Shown: positions 35,072 through 50,000 of the stretch, in pieces
Layout: the number at the start of each line of letters is the position of its first letter
How positions within the stretch are numbered: the first letter of the stretch is position 1
From: Leptidea sinapis
Lineage: Eukaryota; Arthropoda; Insecta; Lepidoptera; Pieridae
Length of the DNA: 64,000 nucleotides
Direction: 5' to 3'
NCBI RefSeq assembly: GCF_905404315.1
Contig: NC_066272.1
Location: 9,424,001-9,488,000 of the forward strand
Made by a program: the position numbers and the translations under genes
The notes under the pieces: generated by a model
What the model was told of the DNA's origin: nothing
The model's input: only the letters and a program-made list of their open reading frames with translations
The model's database searches: none

Positions 35072-38000
35072 CTGGCAAAGTTACTCATTACATGCTATTC
35101 ACATTGGTATGCACGCTAACTTGAGACTCATAATGCGTCTTCATATCCCTTCTATACATCTTGCATTTTTTCACAGCACTCAGATCTCAAGTTAGGTATG
35201 CTAATATTTAATGTGATTATGTTTGGCGTGGAATAATAATATGATAACTTAAGAATTTAAACCTAAATTATTCTTGGATGAATTATTACATGAATTATAG
35301 ACATGCTAGTTTAGTAAAATTAATTTGATTTAAAGCAATAACGCTGTGATTAGGCTACAAGCTACATATGAAGTTCATAATTTAATTAGATTCATAATAG
35401 TTATTCTGAGATATTAAGTCAACAAATGGACCACTTTTTAAAATATACAATTATATTGTAATTGAAACGTATTACATCATAATTCTTTATCTTCCATTAG
35501 TTATACGAAACGGTCAATGGAAGTATATGTTGGTCTCCGGTTTTGAGTTAATTTCCAATTAAATTATGAATTAATTAAAACAAAATATTATTAAAGGCAA
35601 CAAACCATTAATTCGCTGTGGTGTTTCCATGTCTAGTACCCGGGAATTGTCTGACAAACAGTACACAAATATTACATTTACATGCCATGCACATCATGCA
35701 AAAAAATTCAATATATATATATACTAAATATACTAGTGATATTATATTAAATATTCATCCAAACTCCCACCCTAGTATTCTACTATGATATCTACTATGA
35801 TACATATTATCAAATATTTTGCATTTCCTAGAGTGTATTCATACTAAGTTGAATCGTGTCGTAAATGTGCCAATTACGTTTTACATTGCGTGTGTGCCCC
35901 GTGTGTTCGTGTTGTTTTAAAAAGAAAACCAATAAGACATAAGATGCCAACTGTCAAAGTATGTCAAGTCATTGCACGTAATAAGCTAAGCGGTAGGTAA
36001 ACTGTACACTCAAATATCAAAACAAATAAACCACACTGGAAACGGCATTGTACAGCGCCCTCTACGATAGTTTAGCATTTACAATCGCGCTGGTACCTCT
36101 TTCTCAATCACTTTCTCAATGTACTCGACGGTTCGTACTTTCGTCTCGCCGCTGCTCGGGCATACGTACTCCTCGGTGCGTAGTGTAATGCGCTCGTCTA
36201 ACAATTTTTCCTTCTCCTTGACGGCCAGAATCGGCCCCGGTTTTGTACGCAACGCGATACGTGGCCATTTCTATAATATTCAAAGCCAATGTGACACACA
36301 CAACCCAATTAGACGGACACACTGCACCAAGCCACAGTTGCACCCCACAACTGTACCCACAATACATTTAAATAGTTGCTGCTGTTGGCAGGGGCGTGCA
36401 TTGGTTTACTAGTAAGGCACTGTACATCTAACAAGTCATAGTTGCGCTTTAGTACGACAGTACGACATAAGTTGTATGAAAAGCTGCTTGCTACGTATAT
36501 GTGCTAGCAATATTATAATATTGATAACTTGATGTGTTTGTACTTTTCCAACATAACACTAAATGTTTTATAAAGATTTATGCCAGTAAGTATGACAACA
36601 AATCATCGATTATAACTCAGTAAACTTCCAGTGTGTTAAATGTTAAAAAGCGCTACCAACGTCATGAACTGCCATAAGACATCCCAATTAATTATAAAAT
36701 TTATTTAACTCCTTACTGTGTTTGTAATATTATTTTATATAATTATCACTATAATAAGAAATAACTATAATAGCATATTATATTCAGATCTTTAGTTAAC
36801 TTGATTCGTGTAAGTTAGTTGGCACTACAGTAGTGCCAACTAACAGTTGGTAGCATCATTACGGTAGAAGGTCGTGCCCTATATAAGCCAGAGCGCTAAG
36901 TTCGAGTGATCATTACTTATTGTGAATTCTAAGGGGTAATGCTGTCCAAATTCTAATAATTATTAGTGGGAACTGTAAAATACAGATATTTCAATTTTTA
37001 TACATATGCAATCTGTAGACTGTCTACCGTAGGTAGTAATTTAACTTTAACACTAGTGCTATATTTATTTAGGTACATAACGAGGTAAGCACTGCCTAAT
37101 TGCCTATATGATATGCACGCCCCTGGCTGTTGGTTAAGTGTGATTATAATGCGCATCATTTAAAGCATTCATCGCTGCTGTCAGGATTTACCTATACAAG
37201 ATAAGGTAAAGTCACGTAAGTTTATGTAATAATAATTATGTATTAATGTATCTCTATAATAATGTTATTAACCATGACATTACAATATTATGTTGGGTAA
37301 CAACCATGCGATGAAAAGAAGCCTATCATTATAGTGTAATAATATAAAAGTAAGACAAATAGGTGGGATATATAGCCACTGTTGCATCCATTCATATTAA
37401 GATGAACATGTAACAGATTGAAAGTATGAAACAGGTTAGTCACAATATACGTAATGTTGATTCTAAAGATAATACTGACAAATGAGATGAACAAGACAAT
37501 TTTTATTTAGATATTGTGAGATGAAAGCATAACAATATAACATATAGTTATGAAATCAAATTCTGTTTCGAAGATACAATAACCTTAACATGAACCACCA
37601 TTAACATGGACAAATCTTTATAATTTAGAAATGTTTATACTAGTTTTAGTAGCGATTCTCAACCTATATCCCACTCTATCTAAATATGTTTATATACTGA
37701 CAATTGGTATTGTTCACTCCACCACAACATTAACTTAGTTAGCAACTAGGACATAGAACAGTTAATTAACATAAGATTACCTCGGAAGGAGATTTGTCCC
37801 TCGGAGGCACATCGCCTATGACATCATGCGCGGGGCCAACCATGCTTTTAATTGCTTTTTGGGTCTCAATCGCATCCTAGAACGTAGCTTATTGTTAATA
37901 ATCCAAGCTTCAAAACCATACCCTGTTCTTATTACACCCTATTTTTAATAGAACCCCCCATTTTTAATAGAAAATTTTCACCCTTTTCCACCATGACACT

Positions 38001-41000
38001 ATTTGTTTTTTAAAGATTTATGCCAGTACGTATGACAACAAAAAATCGATTATAACTCAGTAAACTCCCAGTGTGCTAAATGCTCATTGGTCAGACAATT
38101 ATTACAATAAATTGTAATTGGCTAAATATAAGATCTGTGTTCCTAGTCCGGTAAGCGTTCTCCCTTTATGAGTCTATGGGTTACAAGGAGTGGGCGACGG
38201 TCTACGACCCTGAGACCACACTACTCTGTGCCCTTCCCTAAGACTAACGCAGGAAGGTTTCATATTTTCACAGGCCCACAACACAACAGTACATATGCAT
38301 CGGCGTTTGGAGGCAGGGATTCTGTTAGTTCTACTGCTACTATTAAAACATACGCAAACAATAAAATTATTACTGTCGGTAGTGTCTGTATTTCAAATCA
38401 TTTCTTTTTTCTTGTAGCACAAAGTTCTAGCACAAATCTTGAGCTTCATGTCATTGTATGAATGCTCAAAATATGTTTAAATTAGGGCCTCGCCACATGG
38501 GGACATCGGGACATGCAAAGATTGCTCCCAGAGTACAATATAGGTATTAATTTCACCCACGCCGCAAGATATACCTTAGTAGTAGGTACTGTTGAATGTT
38601 AGTAAGATAGACTAACATTCTAAACATATCTTTATTTCAAAAAGTAATATGATTTCAGTACTAATTTATATGTTGAAAAGATTTTTCATACAAGTTCATA
38701 AAAAAGGAGGATTTTTTTTTTAATTTTGAACATTAGATGTTAGATCTGACCTAGAATGTCATTTAGGCCTTAAATTGAGTTTAGCTCGTAATTTTTATTT
38801 TGGTTTACCTGATAGTAAGTGATCACCGCAGCCCGTGTTCTCTTGCAACTCCAGAAAAATCACAAGAGTGCTACAGGCTTAGCTGAACTCGAATGTTTAA
38901 GGTCACTAATGTCGAAGCAGACGCACAAGGAAGAAGTCTGTACTCAACATGAATTTATCAAGATACAAAGCATCTGCGTTGCTCTCATTTCATTACTAAG
39001 AGATGCTCAGGTGAACCAGACCGGGAATAATACTCTAAAATGTGGCCGGACCTGCCGTCTGTGGGACAGACATTACGTGCAGTATACATAGTCTTGTTTA
39101 TATGTGTAAACCTAAATGCATTAGTTGTAATATGCTTCAATGTGAGCTATGTTACCTGTTCGAGTGACCGGAGCCGAGCTGCTCGCCAAGCGGCTCGGCG
39201 AGCAGCTCGCGTGCTCTCGTCCTCTGGTTCGCAATTCTCACGAGCGGCTCGTCTTCGCTGCGACTTTGCCGATGGGCTCACTCCACCCATAGATGTGCTG
39301 TAACGAATACGGAATAAAAATCAAAACTAAATTTAATGATATTTCGTTTTGCAGACGTTTGAGATCCATGAGGTTGACGTTTACAAGGGTGTCGAATCGG
39401 GAACTCATTCCGTAAGTGCTTCCAGTCCTTCCAAATAGTCACCCTTATGGTCCTTCCTTAATCCTATCCTAATCCAGGTTGTTCGGCATGAATAACTTCT
39501 TTCGTTCCTTATCGCTTATTAAATTTCGTTGAGTTAACGCTATCTACGAATAATAGATACGCCTTCATTCAGTGAACGCTAACATATTATGCGTAAATTT
39601 CCCTCCCCGCAGGCGAACGCCGTTGATGTTATCCATTTCTCGCGGTAAACATGTTCAGATGTTTTATTTAACAAAACTGTTATCCACGCCCCTATTCTGT
39701 TTATAATACATGTTTTTGTGTTAACAAACACGAAAATACGGCGCAGCTGACGCGGTTTTAGAATATTTTGTTATGCGATAAATCTTTGCTAACAAATGTT
39801 TCCTTACCAGCTAAACTACCTAAAGACTTAAGATAGAATATAATATAATGTCCTTGTACTTACTTCGGCAACACGGTAGATATTAAAAATTACTTCTACT
39901 GCATCTAATAGTAAGCGTCAATGCTAACTATACCGCTAGGGCCGCCTTCTATACGTTTTAAATTGAACCTGTTATGTTTTCTCAAAGCAATATCGTACCT
40001 ATGTCCATTCTCATAAGGCTCATCGTCGGAGTGCTCGCTGTCTCCACTGTGTCGCTCTCCACCAGAGGACCAAGAGCCGAGCTCTGAGCGAGAGAGCGAC
40101 GCCATCTTCCTTTCCTCTTCTTGCTTCAATTTCTCCACCTCATCCGCCGACAAAAATGTGAAAACTTTTTCTGGAATTAGAATATTGCCCATGTATCGTG
40201 ACCATAAACTTTAAATTTGTTACGAGTTAAAAAAGGCAATGAGACAATATTTTGCAATATTCTGTCCTTGATAATGTGTCTCCGATTAAATATATTTAAC
40301 ATCAAGCATCGGGGTAATTCTTAATGCTTAAAAATATATCTATCATGGTTTCATCGCTTACACAATCCCTGAACGTCTTCAGGATGCGCAACAGGCACCA
40401 ATACTTGGTAGCTCCTTTGACTTCGAGAATCTTGTAAATACCTATTGCGGTCGTTAGATAGATTATATGAAATGTGAAAAAATTGAGCTTGGAAATATTT
40501 TTATAATGGATGAGTATGTTCTCCGCAAACTATGGCCACCTCATGGTAAGTTATCACTACCGCCCAATCTCTCTTCTCATATTAAAGGCTTCACAGGACC
40601 TTTGCCAGGATTTTAGCTGAATCTACAAGCTTATTAAACCGGGACCGATGTTATATTAACCTAATATTTACCTTAAAACCCGGTTTCTGTATTATAATGA
40701 ACATTGCGCCCCTGAATCCTAGTACTTGATTAGAGCTCGTCAAAATATATTTAAACCTGAATTTTTATGATACCTTCTTCTACGTGAAACGTACTATCTT
40801 TTACGTGAAAAATTAACATTCTTAACAGTCTTCGATTATTTTATTAAAATTGAAATCTGTTTGTAATGAGTATAAAAATAATTACCTGGTTTGGGCGACG
40901 CTTTGTGGCTCTCTTCCATTGCGTTTTCGAAAAACTTTTTCTTATCGCTCACAGACGCTTTCACAAAATTACCAGAATGAGGAGGGGAAGCCTGAGAAAT

Positions 41001-44000
41001 CGTCACAATAATAAATAAATACACCAACAAAAAACATATAAAAAATATTTTATGTACGTGAAAATGTTGATAACTAATGAAATAAGAAGCAATATGAGAA
41101 TATACATGATTATCCAACACCAAGCCAAATCATGCAGTAAGCTTTGTTTAAGTGTTGAGATATGACGACAGTGCTATATGATTTATAAACGTTATTCAAA
41201 ATAATAGGTACGTGCAAATAATATTAAATGCAAAGTTATTTACAAAACGAACACAATGCGAGATGGGGTCGGAACCTTGATGGATGATGTTTTAGTCAAT
41301 TCGAACGGGGTTGTCGACGAACACAATCAAAATAAGCCGTGTAATTATCGCCGAGTTTCTATATCATCCGCAAATTAAATCACAGATCAAGCCTATCTAT
41401 CCTTGTTATGTGTTTGAAGGTAAACAAGGACAGCTATGTATATCTCTATGATTAAAGTAAGTGGATGTTCTAGAAACGCGTCGAAGGTGAGAGTGAGATG
41501 CCGAACATCAATATTACCTCGCCGATGGCGAAGGATTTGATTTTGCTGCTCCATGCAGGCTTCAAGATGGACTCCTTCATCGGTTCCAAGGTTTTCGGCA
41601 TCGTGTCGTAATCTACATCACTTGTAACTTCGCCGAATCGGACTCTCCTTTCCGACTGCGGAGTCTTTGGCACGGTATCGTTACTGGTGGGAACGATTTG
41701 TGGTATGGTTTGTGCACCGAAGTCTCTGCCCACGGATGTCACCGGCAGTGGTGAGAGAGATTTTTGATTTGAATTGATCGACTTAGTCGAAACTTCTGGC
41801 ACAATACAAGTATAAGGATTAAATGTTCCCGCGACAGTCGTTAACGAGGGGTACGGATTGTATTGGGGATATGTTACTGAGTGCACCATAGAGGGCGACA
41901 TATTTTTGACCCTCAAGTCTTTTAAAGACTGGCTGTGATATTCATCGAATTGATTTCTACTTGGATGTAACAAACAAGGTGAGTTAGGAACGTGAGAGAC
42001 TGTTGGAAGAGTTTTGTAATGTGCGTGGATCAATTCGGGTGGCTCGACTTCACCGCCTGGACTGACTGAAAGTTCTTTGTAATACGTATCACTGTCAATG
42101 GAGGGGATTTCGTTGTGAAAGATTTGCTGTGAAGGCACTGCGGAGAATATAAAGGAGTTCGCGCGATCTTCGGCAAGTTTCTCAGTCGATATCGAAGGAA
42201 AACCATCAAAGTTGACCGGAGGAGGGAATTCTGATTCGGGTGAATTTGTGGAATTCGATGACTGAACAGTTGTTTCTGCTACGATGGGTTTCGGGAGGAC
42301 CATGCGTTCGGGAACTATGGCAATTAGCGGAACACCTATCTCGTTCATACGCTTGTGAACTAACTGACTTTCACTTACTTTAGTCGAGAACAACGGTGGA
42401 GGGGGAATAATAAAGTCTTCCGGGCGAACGGTGGAGGGAACAGTTTCGTTAAGTTCATCGATAGTGGTTGAACGTTGAATTAGTAAAGGGCCGCTGTCCG
42501 GACATGCGTTAGTAGGCGAGCTCGGAGACTCATGCAAGCCAAGCGATGCGGGGTCGGGCTCAGTTCGTTCGTTGGTGTTCGATGTTTCGACGTCGTCGGT
42601 AGTATGTGGGGTGAAACTAACTCGCTTGATTTGCGGTTTACGGGGAACTTGTGGTTTCTGTTTGATGGGTGGTTGCTGTGGGGTCGTGTCGATGGGAGTG
42701 CCTCCCGCGGTCGTCGGTGGCGGCGTCTTCACTTTCTGTTCTGTGAACACCGCGAAGGGAGACGGTGCCGCTTGTGAACTAGACGACTAACCAAAACCAA
42801 CACAATATTTATATTACACATTTTGTTACATAGCAGTAGAAGCTACAAAACTGTTGAAAACTGGCACTAAATAATAGGAAAACGAAAGCAACTTGCACGA
42901 AAACACTTAAATTAATCGGATAACAAAAAAGGCCGAAAGAAGATCAGAGAACAACAAAAATCTTCCAAAATAAATGAATCTAAAGGCGCTAACACAGAGG
43001 CAGACATCGATAGTAAAACACTTATTCAGAAACATTGTGTATTTATGTTCAACTCTAAAACAATATAATACATACGTAAAATTGTAAAACGCAATTTCAA
43101 CCTAACATTTTAAAACAGTTGGCAGTCAAACATTTGGCATTACAATTTCATTATTTAGCAACAGTAAGGAAGGCCAATACTTTGATATGTTACATTGTTG
43201 TTTAACATGTCAAGAGACACTTTCAAGGAAAACGAGTATCTAAATCTATAAACAACACAATAAACCGTTACATGAATACAAATAACATTAAATATAATTA
43301 AAAATAAGTTTACAATTAGAGTTCTTCACTCATCAATATGAATATTCTGTTAAAATGCATCTTGCTATAATTATCTCCTAGGAGGTGAAGAGGAATATGT
43401 ATGAATATAAGTTTTATTTAAAAAAAAATTAAAGAATCTTTGGTCTAAAGACTGCAATGTTACAAATAGTTAGTGGCCAATTGGATATTTCATGTACGAA
43501 GCAATCTTCAGGCCCCAGATTCTCTAAGTCTAAGGATCTATAGAGCGTACTCATTGCTCAGACTTCACATACGAAAACCTTAGCTGAGTTCAAACTTACC
43601 ACAACTGATTTGGTATTAATAGTAATTTGACAGCTGAGATCATGCTGAGGCAAAGATAAAGCAGACCAATAGAAAAGAATAGTAATGTACAACTTCTACA
43701 ATAGAAACCATACTAAATTACCTATAACAGTACCCAAAATTTATTTCATTATTAGCATAATAAAAATTATTTAAACCGGGTCTATTGTAGGTACATATTT
43801 GGTATGAGAAACGGAACGCATTTTTAGATGTGTGACAGCTATGGGTGACAGCAAAATTGTGCACGCACGTTGATGAGAGGAAACATTTCAAACGTCGAAC
43901 AAAAGTTGTAATGACGCAAGAAATTGTTTTTTTTTTGTTCGGCTTAAAGTCTAGAGTTTTTCATTATCCGTCGTTATGGTGGACTTAAGCTTAAGGCTAG

Positions 44001-47000
44001 GGACCGAGCCAACGGCCTCGAGGAATCGAGCGGAGCTAGGTTACCTCTATCACAAAAGATCGCCCATATTTTTAATTAAGAATTATAATCATCACCTATC
44101 AGTGGAAGGCTTCTTTGCAGATGATGCCGGCTAGATTATGGGTAGTTCAACGGCGCCTATTTCTGCCGTGAAGCAGTAATGTGTAAACATTACCGTGTTT
44201 CGGTCTGAAGGGCGCTGTAGCCAGTGAAACTACTGGGCAAATGAGACTTAACATCTTATGTCTCAAAGTGACGAGCGCAATTGTAGTTGTTTGCTCAGAA
44301 TTTTTGGGTTTTTAAAGAATCTAGAGCGGCACTGCATTGTAATGGGCAGGGCGTATCAATTACCATCAGCTGAGCGTCCTGCTCGTCTCGTCACTTATTT
44401 TCATACGAAAAAAATCATTTTTGGCAATTTCTTGGGATAGCGGCCTTAAGCTTAGCTCGCACTCAAACCGATATTTATAAATACGGACTTAACTTTCTAG
44501 ATAAGTCTGAGCAAAGTCTAAATACGCTATATAGATCACAGCCTATGTGCACTAGGAATACATAAACGGTATACGAATACAAATTTAAATAACTGTTGTG
44601 TACGTATCAATATATATGTTATTAAAATACTAACCTACTGGATTGTTGAGGTATATTGACCTACGATGAGCTATAATTTATTGGTCATTTCAAATTATTG
44701 TTTAGTCTTTATTTCAAATACAGTCGAACCAATTACCATCGGTAATATATCGGTAAAAGTCTCAATAGATGCAAAAATATTACGCGTTATTCAAAAGATT
44801 GAAATATTCACCTAAATATAACGTCCATTGTAAACAATATCTAAGTAAAAAGGATGAGCCGAGGAATAAAACCTGTATATTCATCAAAGATCAACAAACA
44901 CTATGAAGACACCTAGATCGTTAAAAATTGGTTTACACTCATACATTTTGTACACAAACAACGCACATACATTGACATATTCACATGTTAACACATATTC
45001 ATCGTTTTCGAAACCTAATACTATCTAAACAAGGATTTTCTTACAACTGTGACACGAAAACATCTAGCGCGCTTCTAAAACAGCAATTATTGCAAGTTTT
45101 CACATGGGTATGTAATCTCATTAACGGTCGTTCCCAATATTCAATCTATCTCTTACTTGTGATAAAAATCGTAACTATCGTTGACTATTTTGTCCCAATA
45201 CACTTATCGACGGTAGCTCATTACTCCTTATCCGTGCACGCTGTCTGTCAGTGGAACGACGTATAGCTTACCAGCGATATAAAGTTTGAATGGAAATAAT
45301 TGCAATACACGCGTCCCAATATAAGGCGATAAGAATAACTTATCGGGTATATTGGGATAGCTTCAGATTATTGACAGTAGAAGGTAGTAATTTATCTCTA
45401 TCTATCTACATTGTATATGGGGAACGGCCGTAAGACAATATGACACAATCTTTAACTTTCACTAATAATTGGAGAAATCCCATAAAATGTAGTGCGAGAG
45501 TGTTGATTACAGTGTACGGTTCATAAAAGTCTAAAAACGAGATTTATTAACAAAAGATCGGGTTACTCGATAGTATGTCGCTATGTTTCCATCTCCCGCC
45601 CATCAGGGGATGCATTCTGCAACGGACGTAACACTTCGTCAGATAACACAAACCTTAACACGACACAACATCGACGTCATTTAACAATCTGATAAAGGGC
45701 TCATTCAACTATACAAAATATTCGACAGGATTACATGCAGTATTTTGAAAACCTAAAAAAAATAAAAAATGACAACACAACCAAACCCACAGACAATACT
45801 ATCCAACTTGGATTAAGGTTACATTTATTTTGGAAGACAGACATATCAATTAAGGTTACGTCAAGGAAAGTTTTTCATGCAAGCTGTATATATATAACTA
45901 TTGGGTGCATGCCTTCAATTATTTGGAAAGTCACCGTGCAGTTACACTCTTCTATATCAACAACGTATTTTCTTATCTACATAGAGTTATGAGAATCATG
46001 CTACATTACTAATAATATCATAATATGATCTCTGTTATATGTTATTTAAAATGCTACTTTTCTTATTTGTATACCGCGAAACCAAACAATATATATCTAT
46101 TAAATTTACTACATAATTATTTTAATATAAACATAATATATACTTAGCAATATTATTATTTGTGTAATGTTATATACTTATTAAACAAGAGTAAAAATTA
46201 ATTAGTAAGTACCTATAACATTAAATTACCTACTTTGAATCAATACAATTGTGAATTTAGCAGAGTATTTATAAATTTAAATCAATCAATCATAATAACC
46301 CAGTCCTAGGCATGGAAACGTTCATAAAAAACTGTTTTACGGTTACTTCGGTTATTTGAGTTCATTATTAAGGTTTTGTTAAATAAGCAAATTTAGAACA
46401 CTTTTTTCTACCAAAATTTTTTTTTAATAATTATATTATTTAAGCCTTGATTCAATCTATACAATACTGGCTGATACGCGGAGCTAATCTTAGTAAACTT
46501 TATGTAAATAATATCGAATTGTGAATTATTTTTCAGGTGTCTAGTCTAGCAAAGCAATAACTTTTAAGAGTATAAACTAACCTAATCTAGTACAGTAGTA
46601 TAAAATTGAACTATATTTAAGAGTAGTATAAGAAAAGCTATAGTTTTGTGTTGTGTCGGTGCGTGTGTGTCGGGCTGTAGGTACCGACCTGAGGTTGGAG
46701 CGTGTGTTTGGACATAACGACAGTCGTGGTTTTGTGCTGCGGCTCCGGTGACGTAGGCGGGCAGGGCTCCAACGCGATGCTTTCTACTGCGTGTACTATA
46801 TCCATTACCTGGTGAAGTCCAAGTTATAATCTTAAGACTAAAATTTGACACATAATAATATGCTTCATAGTAAGTCTTTTGGGCGAATTATATTCTTTTA
46901 CAATATGATCCCAGAAAATGTTCAAAACAAATTGTGTTACGAAATTAAAAACAGTTGTTAAAAACGTTTGTGTGATAAAGGTTACTATAACATAAATTTA

Positions 47001-50000
47001 ATAATGATGAATGATAAATGTAAAAATTCGTACGAATATTCATAAAGCCCACACAATCACTATGGCTTATTTTAAATAAGCTGTTGGGGGTTATTCTCGT
47101 CAAAAAATCACAAAAGAAGTATTTTCTTTGATGTACAAAAGTAATCTAGACTTTCTAGAGCGCTGTTCATTTCTTTTAAGTACAATATTATTGTGCTATC
47201 TCTCTGTTATAATTAAAACTATCCAGATTGATACAGATATAGATACAGAAAATATTTATTTTTACTGTTTTACTTTCGTTACTTTACCCGTAAAATGTGT
47301 GTCTGTTATTATGATATAAATATTTCCTAGCTTACCTTTTCAGGCGTGGATTTCCCTCTCATTTCGGCAACTTGTTTCTCTTGTTCAAATTCCACTAAAT
47401 CCTGTAGGACGTGCTGCTCCTGTAAATTAGAATTTCCATTCTATATTAAATGTATCAGCAAATTTATATAATCTGCCATAAAAGGTTATGGATTATATTT
47501 AATGGAAATGGAGTACAAAGTATCAAAACTGTCTCATTTCCGAGAATTTAGAAAAAAAAACTTTTTGTCGAAACCAGAGAGTAAATATGTTAATATACAA
47601 GTGCTGACCCGGCAAAATTCAATAACCCATGCCCGCTCATGGTATGAATAGTCATGTGTAATGAAATGTCATTGACTGAATTATTTGTATTGCGGATATA
47701 TAGGTATTTCTATGTCGAAAAAATATGGTCCTTCTCCGAAACACGCTGAATATTTTGATATAAGTGTTATACCGATCTCTTAAGAAGTTTTGCAGTATAA
47801 CCGAAGGAAAAAAACCAATATATTGATAATAAATCGAAAGACCACCTAAAAAAATACACTAAGAACAAGGACTTATTCATCAAAATATTGTTAAATCGAC
47901 TAATATTTAACGAGCATCTAATTTAAAGCGTGCAGAGTGTAACAAATTTAAAAATAAATCGTCAAATTATATCAAAAAGCAGTACAAACCTGATTGAGTG
48001 TATCATCCTTGTCTAGACTCGAGGTGGAATGAGAAAGAGAGCCGCCGGTTTCTGCCGTCCCGCTCTCGCTTCCAGTCTGTGAGAATATGCAATATGTTTT
48101 GTCTTTGTCGCACATTTCGGTATACATACGTATATATGATCTATTGTCGTTTTGGGAAGTATGTATATGAATTATGAATAGAGTTGATAAATATTTTAAA
48201 GCGGAAAAATAAATTAAATTGATAAAATAAATAGCTATTAAAGTGCATTTTGTGTTACAATGAATTTTTCTACTTTCTAGCAATCACGGATGACTAAAAA
48301 AAGAAGGACTCCATGCCGTGATATTAGCAAGTGAAGCACCGTTATGCTAGTGAGTGTGCGGTTACGGGGGACACTAGTTACACAATTTTTTCTCCCTTAA
48401 ATAATCATATATGGCCACAAATAGTTAATATATAAAGTATCGTTTTTACATTTTTTCACAACGCACGAAGGCATTTTTAAAATATTTTATTCAGACGCAA
48501 ACTGATTTGTCACAGATGATGACAATTCTCATAATGGCCGCCTATCGGCCTGTAGTAGTGTAAGTGTGTGCGTGGGGCTATGTATTTACACGTCAATCGG
48601 TTTGTTTTGGTGCTATACTGTTTTGTAAGGTGACACGGAGTCCTTATTTTTTTACTAGTTCGTGCTAGCAATCACACAAAAACTTAAGAAATTAGGAGAT
48701 AATTACAAAAAGTGCATCACACATTCAACCCTAAATTTATTAAAAGAAAGAATGACGGGCGCAGATTGATATGTTAGGTGTTTATGGACTAGGATGATTA
48801 CACTGTCACTGTTATGACCAGAGATTTCAACATAGAAACAGATTTTCGGGGCTAATCAATATATATATAGTTGCCTTTTCATTATATAATATCCGGACGA
48901 CCGAGCCTTGCTCGGATTTTTAAGAATGTACAAAATTTTAACAAAAAAAAAAACCAATAGAACATCTGGATTCGAACCGAAGTCGCTTGCTTTCCGGATC
49001 ACCCAATGTCCCATCTGAGCTATTATTGTCTTGTATATAGTAGCGAAATTTAACTTTGTATTCTAATGTTCTTGTACCTGTTTCTGAATAAAACACGGAT
49101 CAATCTACATTTTTTAATTGAAACCTAGCTAGATCGATTTATCGACCCCGAAATCTCTTTTATACTAAATTTTATGAAAAAAAAAAATATATATAGATAA
49201 ATGATTTCATCTATTCATTTTGTTTCACTATAGAAGCATTTCGATACGCTAATCAACAAATCTACAAAGCAAACGTGAACTTGATGAGACCAGACCAGAG
49301 TGCATCGGATATTTACCGTGTATTTATCAGGTCTGGAGTATCCGTGACACACGACGAGGTGCAGCGGAGCGTTGCCAGCTGAGCGGAGCGCGTTCACCGC
49401 CTCGTTGTGAGTCGCTCCGAGCAGAGACACACCGTTCACTTCCAGGAGACGCATGCCCACCTACAGTCATTACCATATTGATCAAATTACAATCATTATT
49501 GACGATCCTCGTAATTAAAAGTGCCGGAAGCATTAATTCTGTATTGTGTGTTGGTTTTCGAATAAACAGGCTTGTCCATGAGTATCGGTCACTACAGGTA
49601 GTCTGTTTCAGTTCAGGAATCGAATCCGGGATAGTATATATAATCAAAAATGAATAAAATGCTTTCTTTTTCAAATGTGTTGCATACCAAAATTCATAGT
49701 AACATTGATTGCTTTGGACTACTTGGATACGTCCTGCCCATTACAATGCAGTACCGCTCAGGATTCTTGAAAAACCCAAAAATTCTGAGCGGCACTACAA
49801 TTGCGCTCATCACCTTGAGACGTAAGATGTCAAGTCTCAATTGCCCAGTTATTTCACTAGCTACGGCGCCCTTAAATAGGCGCCGTTGTGGCACCCTTAA
49901 TCTAGCCGGCATCCTGTGCAAAAGAGCCTCCCACTGGTAAATATATAACAGGGGGCAAACGGGCAAGAAGCTCACGGGATGAGGAGAGGTGAGGCCTCCC

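Larger units (their letters stand above)
42787..46688. other. scrib intron of 3.9 kb
   Basis: Holds DR290 copy 7 and a Harbinger-like MITE, otherwise AT-rich DNA without exon signals. Confidence 0.5.

Noticed and set aside
34832..35195. Plus-strand frames opposite the last scrib exon
   Set aside because: Antisense shadows of the GC-rich terminal exon.
39040..39303. Plus-strand frame of 87 codons rich in Arg/Ala/Ser
   Set aside because: Shadow of the minus-strand scrib exon 39156-39297, which has correct splice sites, phase and family resemblance.
39355..39411. Exon-like 57-bp plus-strand stretch with TTTTGCAG acceptor and GTAAGT donor (TFEIHEVDVYKGVESGTHS)
   Set aside because: No partner exons on the plus strand; inside a scrib intron; likely chance or a transposon scrap.
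42532..42790. Two plus-strand open frames of 72-81 codons
   Set aside because: They lie antisense to the 423-codon scrib exon and mirror its codon pattern; no start context, domain or splice sites of their own.
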